Shown here in pieces: positions 11,546 through 25,500 of a stretch of DNA of 64,000 nucleotides. Position numbers and translations under genes: made by a program. Within the stretch, counting starts at the first letter, position 1. Each line of letters opens with the position of its first letter. The stretch comes from Cyanoderma ruficeps (lineage: Eukaryota; Chordata; Aves; Passeriformes; Timaliidae). The stretch lies in contig VZDJ01000034.1 of assembly GCA_008694505.1 (NCBI GenBank), positions 4,862,437-4,926,436 of the forward strand, given 5' to 3'. The notes beneath the pieces were generated by a model, which saw only the letters and a list, made by a program, of their open reading frames with translations, had not been told where the DNA came from and searched no databases.

Positions 11546-13440
11546 CTGTAAATTCAGCGTGTGGCTTTATTTTCCTTCCTTTTCCCTGCCTGGGGAAGGT
11601 GGCCGAAGGCTCCCCGTGCTGTGGCCTCAGCTGTAAAACCCCTGAAGTTTGAATTCTTCATTAAAGATTCACCCTGAAGTGTTCCTCAGCTTCAGCCAGG
11701 CTATTTTTAGAGCTGCAGCCTTCCATGCCAGCTGAGTAATTGCTCTTATGTGATTGCTTGTGGTTTTGCCAGTCGAAACAGCTTTTTTGGAAAGTGAAAT
11801 CAAATTGTCCAAAAAGTTTGTGGAATATTCATCCTTGGAGATGCTCAGAATTTGGCTGGACGTAGCCCTGAGCCACCTAAACCCTGATTTAGGTGGATTT
11901 ATCTTCCAACCACGACCTGATTCTGTGAATGAAAACTAAAATCTGAATTACCTCTTACCTGCCTTTGGGGTGGCAGGAATAAACAAAGCTACGTTTAGCA
12001 CAAAGAGTTTTAATTCCTTTGGCTTCTCTCTGAGGATCTCCAGGCAAAGTTCCTAATGAATGAAGCTTCTCTCCCCTTTTCCCATCAGTAAAGGACAATT
12101 AAGAAGAGACTTGATTACGATCCCAGCGATGAGGTGGGATTAATCTGGTGCTGAAGGACGTTGAGATGCCGTGTTTGTGTGGTGGAATTAATCTGGAATA
12201 AATCCGTCTCAACGCTGCATTTCTCCTGTCTGTGCTGTTGGAGGAAAAAAGGAGAATTTCCTCGTTAACCTCATTTTTTTTTCTGAGTGGAATGAAAAAT
12301 CTCCCAGCTAATTGTGGGGCGTGCAGCCCCTGCCAGGCACGCACGATGCAATCAGAATGCAACGTTATCAGATTCAGTCTTTAATGAGCAATTATCTCGG
12401 TGCTTGTCAATCAGAGCCATCAGAGGATTGCGGGGTTCACCTGGAACCAGGTGGAAATGTGGAATCAGTGGATATTCTCAGGCAGCTTGGCAGGGGGATG
12501 AGGCTAAACCTCAACAATCCTTCCTGTTCTGGCTAAAAAATCCTCTCTGGGAGAGAACAAACCCAGAGGATGCTGTGAGGATAACCTGCCCCACCGACAG
12601 GTGAGGTGTGAGGGAGAGCAGGGCCGGCTTTGGGAAAGGCACAAACACCTTTTTTTTGGGTTTTTTTTGGTGCACAGCAGCCCGGTAGGAAAGGCAGAGG
12701 ATCCAGACACAATTCCAGGAAGGCAGAGGAAGGAGGGGCTGCTCTCAGCAGCGATTGTTTCATTTAGTAATTAGTGCTTAAATCTCCTCAAAGTCAAATA
12801 AAGCAGAGGATGTGAGCTCTTGGAGCCCTCCTCTCCTTCCCCACACTTCCTCACCCCTTATTTTTTTTTGCAGATATTGATGGATGTGGTATTTGGGGGT
12901 AAAAAGTGGGATATTTTTCATGATCTGTCTCTGACGTGACCTTGGCTGAGCTGCTCCCTGTGTTCTTTTACCTTCCTTCCATGCATTTGAAAGCTGAATT
13001 AAAGGATGTTTTCTGCACGGGGATTTTTCTGGAGTGCAGTAAAGAGGGAGATGCTACAGGTGTGGGAATATTGAAGAAAAATCTCTATAAGTTGTTGCTG
13101 TGTTGTGCTCTCCCTTTCCAAGGGGCAAAAAAAAAAAAAGAGGTGGGCAGGCAGACCTGGAAATGGAAATGACCTGGAAACGTGACCTGGAAATGTCATT
13201 TTTGTCCCCTGAGTGCCACCTTTGTGGCCAGGTGTTTGTTTGCTCTCCTCTCCCTGACCCAGCCCCGGTTAAACAGGAGGTTGTGTGTGCTGGGAAATAA
13301 AAACCTCCTTTTCTGCAAGAGGATCAACATCCCCTCTCCTGTGCCTTGCTATCAGATGGTCTTTGGTCTTATTTTCCAACACCGAGTCCATTAGCCATCA
13401 CTTTGAGAGCTCTGGTGATTTATCTCTAGAGTGGACCTCA
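11546..13440. other. DVL1 intron 1, no gene seen
   Basis: Mixed sequence with short T and A runs. No coding, RNA or clear mobile-element structure recognised. Confidence 0.5.
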
Positions 13441-13444
13441 TCCA

Positions 13445-13965
13445 GTGCTGACATTCTTCACCTCAGGAAGAGATTTCTGGGACAAATCAGCTTTTTTTTG
13501 TTTGTTATGCTGGCTTGGGTTGGAATATTTTTAATGTCCTGAAGAGATTTCTGGGAGAAATCACCTTTTTTATTTCCTTGTTATGCTGGCTTGGATTGGA
13601 ATAGTCTTCACCTCAGGGAGAGGTTTCTGGGAGAAATCACCTCTTTTTTTTCTTCCATGCTGTTTTGGGTTGGAATATTCTTCATGTCCTGAAGAGATTT
13701 CTGGGAGAAATCACCTTTTTTTTTTTTTTTCTTCCATGCTGTTTTTGGGTTGGAGTATTCTTCACCTCAGGAAGAGGTTTCTGGGAGAAATCACCTTTTT
13801 TTTTCTTCCATGCTGTTTTGGGTTGGAATATTCTTCACCTCAGGAAGAGGTTTTTGGGAGAAATCACCTTTTTTTCCTTGTTATGCAAGGCTTGGGTTGA
13901 TATTCTTCACCTCAGGAGGAGGTTTCTGGGAGAAATCACCTTTTTCTTCTTCCAGGCTCCTTTGG
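13445..13965. repeat. About 65-bp minisatellite
   Basis: About eight copies of CTTCACCTCAGGAAGAGG, TTTCTGGGAGAAATCACC, a variable T run, and CTTCCATGCTGTTTTGGG. T-run length differs from copy to copy. Confidence 0.93.
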
Positions 13966-14520
13966 GTTGAGTCCAGGCTGTGAACATCCACCTCCACCCC
14001 GATCTCCAGCTGCTGTGTACGAATCCCAAACATTTTGTGCCTCCCTCTGCCCTCCCTTCCCCATCCCCACAAACAGCATCTCCCCCTTGCAAAATCCACC
14101 TCAAACCCAAGCAAATGCCTGCAACCACCCCAATCCCTCCTTTTTTTTTGCCTTCTCTGGAAATCCCAACAAGGAGAAAACCTCTTTATTACAAATAAAG
14201 GTTTACAAACCAGAGATCTTTGCCCTCTTTGATGTTGCTGGCCGGGCTGCTGGCTCCCCAGAGCAAGCTGGGAATTCCAGCCTGTCATTCTCTTGCCTCA
14301 TAGCTCAGGGCTATATTTAGTAGTTTCAAGTTGCAACAGATCTGGAAGTTGTTCCCTTCAGCTGCAGCGAAGGTTGGGGTTGTGCTGGGGAGTCCAGGGA
14401 GGCTGAACCAGTCGGTGCAGAACTGCCTGGCTCAGGTTCAGGCAGCCCCCCCAGCCCTTCATGCACAGAACCTTCACTGCAGGTCTGAACGCCTGGCTTT
14501 TGTCTGCATCCTACAGCTGG

Positions 14521-15262
14521 CTGCAGAAATCCTGCCTCTGGTTTTCACTGAGTGCAGAAATTCTGCCCCTGATTCTTGTTGGGTGTAGAAATTCAGCCTA
14601 TGGTTCTTGCTGGGTGTAGAAATTCTACCTGTGGTTTTCACTGAGTGCAGAAATTCTGCCCCTGATTCTTGTTGGGTGTAGAAATTCAGCCTATGGTTCT
14701 TGCTTGGTGTAGAAATTCTGCCTGTGGTTTTCACTGAGTGCAGAAATTCTGATTATGGTTCTTGCTTGGTGCAGAAATTCTGTGTACAGTTCTTGCTCGG
14801 TGCAGAAATTCTGCCTCTGGTTCTTGTTGGGTGCAGAAATTCTGCCCCTGATTCTTGCTGGGTGTGGAAATTCTACTTGTGGTTTTCACTGAGTGCAGAA
14901 ATTCTGCCTCTGGTTCTTGCTGAGTGTAGAAATTCTGCCTCTGGTTCTTGCTCGGTGTAGAAATTCTGTGTACAGTTCTTGCTGGGTGCAAAAACTCTGC
15001 CTATGGTTCTTGCTGGCTGCAGAAATTCTGCCTCTGGCTTTTGTTGGGTGCAGAAATTCTGCCTCTGGTTCTTGCTGAGTGTAGAAATTCTGCCTATGGT
15101 TCTTGCTTGGTGTAGAAATTCTGTGTACAATTCTTGCTGGGTGCAAAAATTCAGCCTATGATTCTTGCTGGGTGTAGAAATTCTACCTTTGATTTTTACT
15201 GGGTGCAGAAGTTCTGCCTCTGGTTCTTGGCGGGTGCAGAAATTCAGCGTGTGATACGATCC
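14521..15262. repeat. 31-bp minisatellite, about 24 copies
   Basis: The unit is GTGTAGAAATTCTGCCTCTG followed by GTTCTTGCTGG; two neighbours at 14891 and 14922 fix the period at 31. Variants such as TGTGTACAGTTCTTGC recur at intervals, which suggests higher-order duplication. Confidence 0.95.
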
Positions 15263-16500
15263 TTGCCTGGTGCAGGAATTCTCACCTGGGATTTCTGGGA
15301 CGTGTCATTTCCCTGCAGCTCCTGCCCCTTTCAAACCCTCGGACAAAATTCTTGCAGCATCTTCCTCTGCTGATCCAGCAGCTGGAGCTCTGCTGAGTGA
15401 GTGTTCCCTGCAGGAGAACACAAAAGGTGATGCCTGGATTCCAGTCTGTCCATTGGGGTTGGAGTGTTGAAATCCTGGATTTTACAGCTCCGGAATTACA
15501 GGTCTGAGAGCTTCCACTGAATCACCAAAGGGGTTTTTTGGTTTTGTTTTTTTTTTAAAGCCCTGAGTATCTTTTAGTGGAGTTTGCTCTTCATTGTTCT
15601 CCTTGGAATCTGAGGATAAATGACTAAAACCAGTAATGGGATCATATGATCCGATTCCTGCTGCCAAAGGATGAAGGGAGGACAGATGTTTTAGGAATTA
15701 AGTGAATATTTTATGACTTTTTTTTCCTTTCCAATAATAGAAAAAAAAAAAAAAAGGGCTGAAGATTGCCTAATATTGCCCTGCCAGCCATTAACAATGC
15801 AAATAAGTGTGCAGAAAATAAAAGAAAGTTCCTTAAAATATGTGGGAATGCAGGCATTAGTGGGGGAGTTATTTATTTGTAATTTTTCAATAATTTTTCC
15901 AAAGAAAAATTTCTCCATTTGCTCTCTGGCCAGTTCCCCCTCAAACATGACACTGTTTTATACCCAGGGAGCTGCTTTGTGGTTCTTGTGGTTTTTCTTC
16001 GCACAGCAACAAGACAAAAACACAAATAAAGGGAAATGTGCTCGTGGATCCACACGTTTTAATGGAGTTTGATCAGAGTGCAGATTGTCAAAAGCAAATT
16101 TGTCCCTGTTCTGCAGTGGATTTGAGGCCAGAAATCTGGTTTTTTTGCCACAAATGTGTGATTTCTGACACACAGACTGCACAGCATGGGGGATTTCAGT
16201 CCCCATCAGACCCTTAAAGGCTCCGAGGAGATTCCAGAATGGGAAAATAATTGGAATTACTTTTGTGCCTCCCGCTTTGGGGTGATTGTCTGGGAAGTTG
16301 CTGTTCTACCCTTTATTTTGATTTGTTTCCTCTGTTCCCTGTTCAAATTCTTTGAACGCAGAGCACCTGCTGATACCAACATTTTAACGAGAAAAAATTT
16401 GTATTTTTCCTGGACAGTTTGAGAAAACCACTGTCCGTTCTGATCTGATTCCAATTCCTGATTTTCTTCCTGATGTTGTTTTTTTGTTGTTGTTTTCCAG
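15263..16500. other. End of DVL1 intron 1
   Basis: No gene seen. It ends in the T-rich acceptor of exon 2 at 16500. Neither a start codon nor the N-terminal DIX sequence occurs anywhere to the left, so exon 1 lies outside the window and intron 1 exceeds 16.5 kb. Confidence 0.7.
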
Positions 16501-16570
16501 GGTGGTGAAGGAAGAGATCTCAGATGACAATGCAAAGCTCCCTTGCTTCAATGGCAGAGTGGTGTCCTGG
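16501..16570 (+). CDS. DVL1: DVL1 exon 2: end of DIX domain
   Basis: The acceptor follows a T-rich tract ending TTTTCCAG and the donor is GTATGT. The first base completes a Gly codon from exon 1. The remaining 69 bases encode [20 protein letters not shown] and then VSW, the last strand and helix of the DIX domain. In the family the VVK segment forms part of the head-to-tail interface for DIX polymerisation. Mammals have Phe where this sequence has Ser after VVKEEI. The exon ends in phase 0. Confidence 0.95.
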
Positions 16571-19500
16571 GTATGTTGGATTTTATGTGTGTGAATCTGT
16601 GTTATTTGATACTGGACGCTGATTTTTTAGAAGTATTTAAAATCTCAAAATTCAAGGTACAGATTTTAATTATCCTCTTCTTAAGTAATATATTTTTTAA
16701 AAATCAGAGTGAAGTCCACAAAGTGTGCAGAGCTGAAAAAGTGGTTTTAACATGAAAACAGCTTTAGTAATGTCACTAAATAGCCAAAACAGTCTATTTT
16801 AAATGTGATCTTCTGGTGCATTTTGGTTATAATATTTAAATTTCAATATATTGGTATTGTTGGTAGTGCCTGGAAGGTTTAAATGAGGTTAAAATCTTAG
16901 GGCTGAACATTGTGTATACATTCAGTAAAAAGACACCAACATTTATAGCCATGGTGAAATAAATTTAATATAAAACCCAAGGAATTTGGGCTGTGAAGTT
17001 GTAGAGGGAGTCAGTGATGCAGGTGTGACTGTGCTGCTGCTGTGGACGTCCCATCTCCCTCAGTCTTGTCTGGGTTTCATGTGCAAAAGTGGAATCCACA
17101 AAAATAGGAGTGAAGGAGAAGGTTTCAAACAAGGGTTCTGCCTTCTCCATCCGGGAAGCAGCCAGCAGCTTAGACTGGTACAGCAATAAATTGAATTAAT
17201 TCTTGAAATGCGTCTCAGAGATTGTGATGTTCCTCTGAAATGAAAACAGTAACAGCCCCAGAGTTAAAATATAGCATTTAACTGGTGTGGGTGCATCTAC
17301 CTAGTCTTGTTCTGATCTTATTTCTTCAGATTCTCCTGGTTTTCAGCTGGAAAAGCTGTATATTTTCATGTTTCATATTATTGAAGGAGCTGGCAAAGAA
17401 TTCAGCTCCTAACATGAGATGAAGTGTCCTTGGGGGATTGGTTGGGAGAGGGAAGAAGGAAGAGGTTGAGGAATTGGGATGTGAAGGGGAATGAAATAAT
17501 CCACATCCTTATTTCTGTGCAATTGTTTGGGGTTGTGGGTGGATTTTTCCTTCAACTCCAAGAACACCTTGCTGGAACAACCTGAGCTGCACAGGTGAGC
17601 CTGAACAGTGTCTGGAAATCAGGATAAATCATCGATACATTGAATTCCCAAAGCAAAAGATAAATTTAACTGGACCACAAAACCAAAACCCAACAGCCTC
17701 GTCCTCCTGCACACGCTGGGAAGAGGAGACCCAGGTCAGGGATGCAGAGGACAACCTGGATATTGAATTAATTGGGTATTTAATTAATATTTAGCAGTTC
17801 AGCAGCACGGGAGAGAGGGGCAGAAGCAGGGAGAGGTGACACTGAGGAGCAAACACGGGGCAGGAGTTGCACAGAGGGAGGAGGAAAGGAGTTCTCAGGA
17901 TGGATTTGCTCTCCTGACAGGAGCTGCCATCAATTCCCACCACTCTGCTGCTCAGACACTGCTCTGAGCACAAATCCCATCCCCATTTCCCTCCCCTGGT
18001 TTATCTGCAGCTTTTGGGACTCTCCCTTCCGCTCGTTAATCACACATGAAATCCCTTTTTGTCCCATCCCTTCCCACCCTGCCAGAGCCCCCAGTAATCC
18101 TTGGACTGAAGACAAAAACAGCACCACCAGCCAGAGCTCAGGGCCATCCTGAGAGCAGCAGACTCACAGAATCACAGAAATCACAGACTCTGCAGCTCTG
18201 AGCCCTTCAGCCCAACCCAAACCCCCCAGAGCAGCTGGGGACTGATCCCACCACCCCGGGATGGACGTTCCTGCTGGAGGAGTCATCCCACATCCCACCT
18301 CAGAACAGCCAGAGCTCAGGGCCATCCTGAGAGCAGCAGACTCTGCAGCTCTGAGCCCTTCAGCCCAACCCAAACCCCCCAGAGCAGCCAGGGGCTGATC
18401 CCACCACCCCGGGATGGATGTTCCTGCTGGAGGAGTCATCCCACATCCCACATCCCACCTCAGAACAGACACAACCTCACGAGGAAGGGGCTTCCTGCTG
18501 TCTCCACGTGGACCCTCAGCTCTCAAACCCTTCTCTGCTCGGTTAAACATCAGTTTGGTTCTCTGCTGCCAGTGGGTGGCTGGAGGAGGAGCTGTGGTGG
18601 TGGCACAGGGAGCAGTGGGGTCACACTGAAAGGGGAAATTTCATTTAGGTCAGATTTACAAAGAAATTCTTCTCTGTGAGGGTCCTGGGATGGAATTCCC
18701 AGAGCAGCTGCCCTGGATCCCTGGAAGTGTCCAAGGCCAGGTTGGAGCAGCCTGGGACAGTAGAAGGTCCCAGCCCATGGAACTGGATTTTAAGGTCTCT
18801 TCCCACCCAAACCATTCCATGATTTTGATCCCAAACACCAAGATTTTACCCCAAACCACAAAGTTCTTCCAGGAAATTGTTGTAGAACAAGAGGGGATGG
18901 CTTCAGGAGAAAGACAGGCAGGTTAGATCAGGGATTGGGAAGGAATTCCTGTCTGGGAGGGTGGGGAGGCCCTGGGATGGAATTCCCAGAGAAGCTGCTC
19001 CTGGAGATGTCCCTGGGACGGTGGAAGGTGGAGCTGGATGAGCTTTAAGGTCCCTTCCAACCCAAACCATTCTGGGATTCTTTATTTCCAATCCCTCAGC
19101 GCTTGGCTGGAGCTGCCCCTGCTTTGAGCAGCTCCAGAGGTCTCTCCGAAGGGAATTATGAAGTAAAAACTAAATTTACAGAAGTCAGTCACTCTGTGAG
19201 GGAATTCCCTGCTTTTCCTGCAGCTTTGCTGGCGTTTCCATCACCCTCTTCGATGAGGAGGCTCAGGCAGTTTCTCATGACCTTCATCAGAAAAAATAAA
19301 GACAAATCTGGTTTTCCAAGTGTGGACACAATCCCTCCTTCAGTCCCTCGTGGCTCTTCTTCAGGAGAAGAATGGCTTCAATTTGCCTTTCTTCCTTTGG
19401 GCAGATAACCTTTATCTGATGTATTATATGGATGATAAATGCTACAGCAGCATTTAGATGATAAATAGCGAAATAATTTTTCTTCTTCGTGCCAGCACAG

Positions 19501-22500
19501 GAGTTTAACCCACAAAAACCAGCTCTGTCGGAGTCAGTGGCCAGGTCTCATGGAGAGAGCAAAGATCTAAAAGCCAAATTCAGATGTGTGGTTTAAATTA
19601 ATAATTCGGGGCTATTAATGGAGCCCTTTTTTGTGTGCTGTGCTGAAATTTATTTTTTTTTTCTGCTGCTCGGGATGAATTATAAACCCATCCAGTTGCT
19701 GGCACAGATTGGAGGAAGCAGAACCGCATTTAATCCCTCAAAACTTGGGGTTCTTCCCTCCCTTCCCAAATTTTTTTTCAGATTTTTTTTTCTTTTCCTG
19801 GTTTGGAAAATTTCGCATCATTTTTGCAGATGACGTTGATGAGATTTTTCTGTTCCCCCAGCTCGGCAATCAGCTGAAACATCTGCCTGTGACCCGCATC
19901 ATGAATTGCAAATGATTTTTTTCCACAACAGCTAACACCCATAAAATTGCAGGGCTTATCTGCCTCTATTTGCTGCTAATTACCGCAGGAGTTTTATGTA
20001 AATCTCGCTGGAAGTTAATTGTTCGGGGTTTCCAATTCTTTAATATCCCATTCACTGCAACTTCACAGATAATTGCACACAAATCTTCCCGGGATAAAGT
20101 TGGGGCTTTACCTTTTGGGGGAACAAAAATAATTTAAAAAAAAAAAGTGGTTTAGGCAGGGTTGTTTCCTTATCTTTTGGGGTTGGTTTGTTTGTTTTGA
20201 GGGTTTTTTTGGGTTTTTTTTGTTTGTTTGTTGGGTTTTTTGTTTGTTTTGAGGGGTTTTTTTGGGTTTTTTGTTTGTTGGGTTTTTCGATTTGTTTTGG
20301 GTTTGTTTGGGGGGTTTTTTGTTTGGTTTTTGGGTTTTTATTTTGGTTGGTTTTGTTTGTTTCGGGCTGTTTTTTGGGTTTTTTTTGGTTTAGGTTTTGG
20401 GGGTTATTTGGGGGTTTTTTTGTTTGTTTTTTGGTTTGGTTGAGTTTTGGGATCTTTTGTTTTTGTTTGTATGGGGTGGGGTTTTTTTGTTTGGGTTTTT
20501 TTGGTTGGCTTGGGGGTTTTTGTTGGATTTTTTGTTGTTTGTTTGGGGGGGGTTTTGTTGAAAAGGAATCTTTTAAAATCCTTTAAAAAAACCCTTTTTT
20601 CTTTTTCAAGTGGTTGATCTTTAGTTTTTCGACAATACAGAGGCCGTCGTTAATTGTCTGTCAGAATTCTTAATTAATTACAGTAAATGCAGTTACACAA
20701 TCACATCTTTTACCAGAAATCGCTGATATTTCTCCTGTTTCTCTAACATACAACACAGAATATCATTTATTTTGGAGTTCCCCGGGACTGCTTGCCTGAA
20801 TGAAATTACCAATTCAGTTTTGCTTTTTGCCTTTTTATTTTCGGGCTTTAACTGGACAATTTGAAAAGAAAAAAAAAACAAAAAACCACAAACAACAAAA
20901 AAATGTAGAAGAAAATATTTTTTGCAATGGCTTAAAAACATTTTTTCCTTTTTCTTGGCGTGGTGGAAGGTTGGGAGTGTGGCAGGAATTGGCTGGTGGC
21001 TGCTGCCAGCTCTGTTATCGCTGGTTTTTGGGAAGGATTTGCAACATCTGGGAACAATTCCTTGCCTGGCTGCTGGGAATGTGCATTTTCCCATTGGCTG
21101 CCAGTGATGTCACTGCCTTCTCTGAGGTTTTTTTTCTTTTTTTCTTTTTTTTCCCTGCCCATCATCTGGGTGCCAGCAGATAATCCTTCTCCTGTTTGTG
21201 CTTTTTAGAGCTTGTATCTGCAATTACAATTAATTGCAGTTAATTGTCCTTGCGGGGCGGAATCGTTTGACAAGGGGCAGCACAGGGGCTGGGAAATTAA
21301 AAAAAAATGCCCAGAGTTGAGGCAGGGAATAAAAATCCCCAGATGCTGCAGACGGGTAGAGATATTATAAAAGAAAAGCCTTATAAAATATAGTTTAGCT
21401 GAGCTAGAAGTAGCTTGTAAATTCCCATTAAAAAAATTATAAGAATGAACACAACAACTTATTTTTAGAGAGAAAAATGTTTGCACCTGCATAAACAATG
21501 AATCTGGCCCGTGAGAATCAGTGAAGAAAAGATGGAAACTTATCTAGAGGGAGAAAATTTGATAAACATTTACAACAGCCCTTACTGGCCATTAAACCAA
21601 ATTTCACTGTATTGCTGACCAATTAAGTTTAACACGGTGCCTTCTAATATTTCCTACTAATAGGAGCTTTGTGATTAAAGAATTGGCTTTTCTGCATTAA
21701 AAACAACTGAGTTTTCTGCATTAAAATAAACTGAGTTTATTTATTACAACCCCCAGGAGCAGAATTTTGTCGAGTTTCTGCAGAAAATTTCGGGGCTGAT
21801 TAGAAAATTTCTGATTTCAGGGCCAGTCTCTTTCTATAAATCCTCCTTCATCCCAAGCCTCATCTCAGTGTAGACAATTTCTCAGTGTTGCTAAAATCAA
21901 CATGAGGAGGTTTTTTGGCTTTTTTTTTTCCAGGGATGTGGAGTTCTTGGTTGCTTTTGAGAGAATTCCTGCTGGAGTTCAGCCTTTTTCTGCAATTGCT
22001 GCTTTGGGAGCAGCTTTTGTGTGGATAATGGGCCACAGGCTCTGAAAGCTTTGACTTGGGATTTGAGACTTTATAGGCAATAATTACTCACAGCTCAGAG
22101 ATGGATGTGGCTGCTCTGAAGTCACTGTCAAAAAATATTAAATGGGGTTTTTTGGGGGGATTTCTTTAGTCGCTGGGATCAGGCCCTCACCTCTCCCTGA
22201 GCTCAGAGAAACTCGGTGTTTCTCTGAGGAGAGGTGAAGCTGCTGTTCCTCAGCGAGAGTTTCAATGTTGTACTTTTCACGCTGATAAATTAAGGAATCT
22301 TTAGGCAGATTTGACAACAGAGTGCACCAATGTTTTCCCTTTCCCCTCCCCTGGTTGGTTTTTTTTTTGTTCGGTGTCCTCAGGCCTGGACTCTGCACAG
22401 GCCCCACGCCTGAGGGAGTTTGTTCAGATTTCTGCCGAGCTCTGGAAGAGCCAGGCCTCACCATAATTAATTAAAAATGTGGTGGAGAGGGGGGGAAAAA

Positions 22501-25500
22501 AGGGAAATTTCGCTACAGAGAGATGAAACAACTGATGCAAAGGCTGGAGACGGGGTTGGAATTGTGGTGGTGACACAGGCAGTGAACTGAACACTGATTT
22601 CTGCAAATGACTGCCAGTGTAAATGGGGTTTTTTCAGCCAGATTTTTGGCTGGAATCCTCCTCCCTTCACAGGAGGGAAGGAGACAGGAGAAGGAAACAG
22701 TCAGAGGTTTGTTACCACAGCGAGGAACTCACTGGTGTTCGTCCTCTCAGGTCTCAGAGATGACTCTGGGGGTATCAAAAGCACCTGAGATTCTTTTCTG
22801 ACATTCCCTGGATATTCTCTCTCTGATTCTCTGATTGTTTTGGGAAAGGTGAGTGGTGGCAGGACCTCAGTTGTAAAAACAAACAGCATTCAGTGCAATG
22901 GAATTAATTGAATCTAGAGCTGCAATTAGTTCCACGCTTCTTGATGAACTTCTTGGTGAACTTCTTGATGAATTTCTTGGTGAACTTCTTGATGAACTTC
23001 TTCCATGTGCAGCACACGGGAGGCATCCCGGATTGCCATGGAATTCCTGTCCTTTGGGGTGGTGGAACCCAGCAGCTGTTCCACAGGCACTGCTCTGCAC
23101 AGCACACAAAACAAAACAAAACAAAAAATGCTCCTGCTGCTCCAAACCACAGGGGAAGCTTGATGGGGGAAAATAAAATTATCAGGGCTGGCTCGTGGCC
23201 GTAATTCTGTTTTTTTCTCCTGCAAAGGCATTGCATTGTGGCAGCCCTTTCCCATTAAAAATTACGGGATATTGGAGGGGTTTATTCCTATTAGCTGGGC
23301 AGAAAAAAGGACAAAAGTTTCTGTGAGTGTCACTTGTTGGGAGGAGGGAGGGAGGGACTCCAGGTTAGCACAGCAAAGCAGGGAGCAGGAATTCTGTGTC
23401 CACCTTGCAGCCGGGGCAGCGATGTGGGGATTCTCTCCACAAGTGCACTCTGAATTTTGCCAATTCTGCCCAGATTTCTTCCTCTTCTGCCTGGAATTCT
23501 TCTTCTTCAGCTGTCACTGCCAAACGCTCAGCAAACTGAAGGTGTTTGCCTGGAGAGGGGCAGGGCTGAGCCCAGATTTCCGTGGAGTTGGCTGCAATTC
23601 CACCTTTCAGATCCCTTTGATATGTGGGAAGAACCAGCCAGGCAGTGCAGTGGGAATGATCTTCCACCTTCTGCTGCAGATTTTTTTTCCTAGCACGACA
23701 AATGTCGTCCCGAAGCTCTTTTGGGGTGTTTTTTGTTCATTTTTCTCTGCAGCCACCTGTTTATATTCAGTGCTCTTGGTGAACAAAGGGAGCTGAAAGT
23801 GAAGAAGAAAAGATTTGATGAAGGGAGAGCTCTCTATTTGTAACCAGACACAGATCTGGACACTCTGTGTCTCATTTAAACAACTTAATTGCTTCAAGTT
23901 CTGCTTAAATCTTTGAGCCCTCCCAGATCCTGCTTATCACAAAAGCAAGATCACGTTAAACAACTTCTATAAACTCTTACCCTCCTGGCTTTATTTATTG
24001 TTGTTATTATTCCTCAGGGGTAAAATTTTCACCCCAGAGGATGTGTTTAAATTAAGTGTGTTTGCTTTGTGTGGCAATGCCTGCAGCCACCACAGCTTGG
24101 AACTTATTTTGGGAAGGTAAACACAGGAATATCTGCACTGGCCACTGCTTTAGCATGGCTGTTGTGCTTCTGATTTACTCCTGGAAGTGTGGGAGATGTT
24201 TATCTGGGATTAAAAAGGGAAAAGGGGAGATGAAAGGGGGAAGAGGAGTATCTCGAGTTCAGATATTTCTCAGGTTCAGGTCTGGGAATGAACTGATTCA
24301 AGTTGAAAGTGGTTTTATTTTCCTCGGTGCAGCTGGAAGATGAGGGATGGGTAATTCCTGCAGCCCTCTCCCCGTTGGGATGGGGATGGCTGAGGCTGTT
24401 TGTGGCACTGCAGATCAGAGGGAAATGGGTTCCCAATGCTTCCTCCTGGAGGAAATCCCACTCCAGGGAGAGCATCCACCAGGAGAGGCTTTGCTGCAGT
24501 GGGTTTTGCACTCCCAAGGTGACCCAAAACCTCCTGCAGAATCACTTCTAGCCTTGCCAAGACTCCTTCCTCCAGGAGCAGGGAAATGCTGGAGAGCAAA
24601 TATCCCAAAATGTGGAAAGGATTTGTCTTGTTGGCTCCTGCTGGAGTCAGCTGTTGCCCTCAGCAGGGGGGTTTAAAGGGCATTTTTTCCTTCTCCCAAA
24701 TACCTCTTGCCTGTTCTGCATTCCCAGCCCAGAGTGTGAAGGCTGAGGGGATGCACAGATCTTGCCTACACCCACTTTTTTGGGGTTTTTTTTTTTTTTT
24801 CTGCTTTATTTTTTTCTTCTTTTCATCCCTCCCTTTGATTTTTGTCAGTGAAAACGCTCGCCCAGAGATTCCTCAGGGAACCTTCCGGGGGCTCTGAGAC
24901 ATCTTCACATCTCCATAACACCAAAACACTTCCCAAACATCTCCCTTCCACTTCCCCACCTGCAAGAAAGCGGCTTTAATTATCGAGTTATTAGCAAAGC
25001 TGCTGTTATTTCTCCCTTCAGTGTTTCCTCTGTCGCTCCTGCTTTGGTGATAAGAGTTTGAATAATGCAGCTGACTCCGTCTGGTGCTGGGGGAGCTGTT
25101 TTGTCTCCAGGCAGTTCCTTTTTGACAGCCTGTGTGTGTTTTCCTGCTCATATTTATGGTTTATGCTCCTAGGAGTAATTCCCTGCATCCTGAATGCCTT
25201 TTGCCTCCTCTCCATCCCCCGTTTTTTAACAGCCACCAGCCCTCTGATCATTATATTGGAATTAGTCTTTGATAAATGAACCAGTTCGGAGCTGGATTCT
25301 CTCCTGCTCTGCTTCTTCCACGGCTAAAAATAAAGGGGAGCTGAGACCCTTGTTGCCTCTTAGTGAAAGGTATTAATCTTTATCATTAATGGAGGATTTA
25401 TTTAATTAAAGGGCTTTTAATCACGGTGTTTAAAGAGACTCAGGCAAGTGATGAGGTGGCTCAGGGGGTTGGTGATAAAGTCACCCTGGTCACCTCCAGG

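Noticed and set aside
11131..15262. Possible CRISPR-like arrays
   Set aside because: The repeats are head-to-tail minisatellites without unique spacers, in a vertebrate intron.
1..16500. DVL1 exon 1 or a separate upstream gene
   Set aside because: I looked for the DIX N-terminus and for spliced coding structure and found none. The short frames match nothing recognised.
20188..20586. 132-codon Phe/Gly/Leu/Cys-rich frame resembling a membrane protein
   Set aside because: Composition artefact of the G/T-only tract; codons limited to TTT, GGG, TTG, TGT and similar.
22904..23255. Lys/Phe or His/Gln/Glu repeat peptides
   Set aside because: Frames of the 12-bp tandem repeat at 22937-23002; all frames are open through it.
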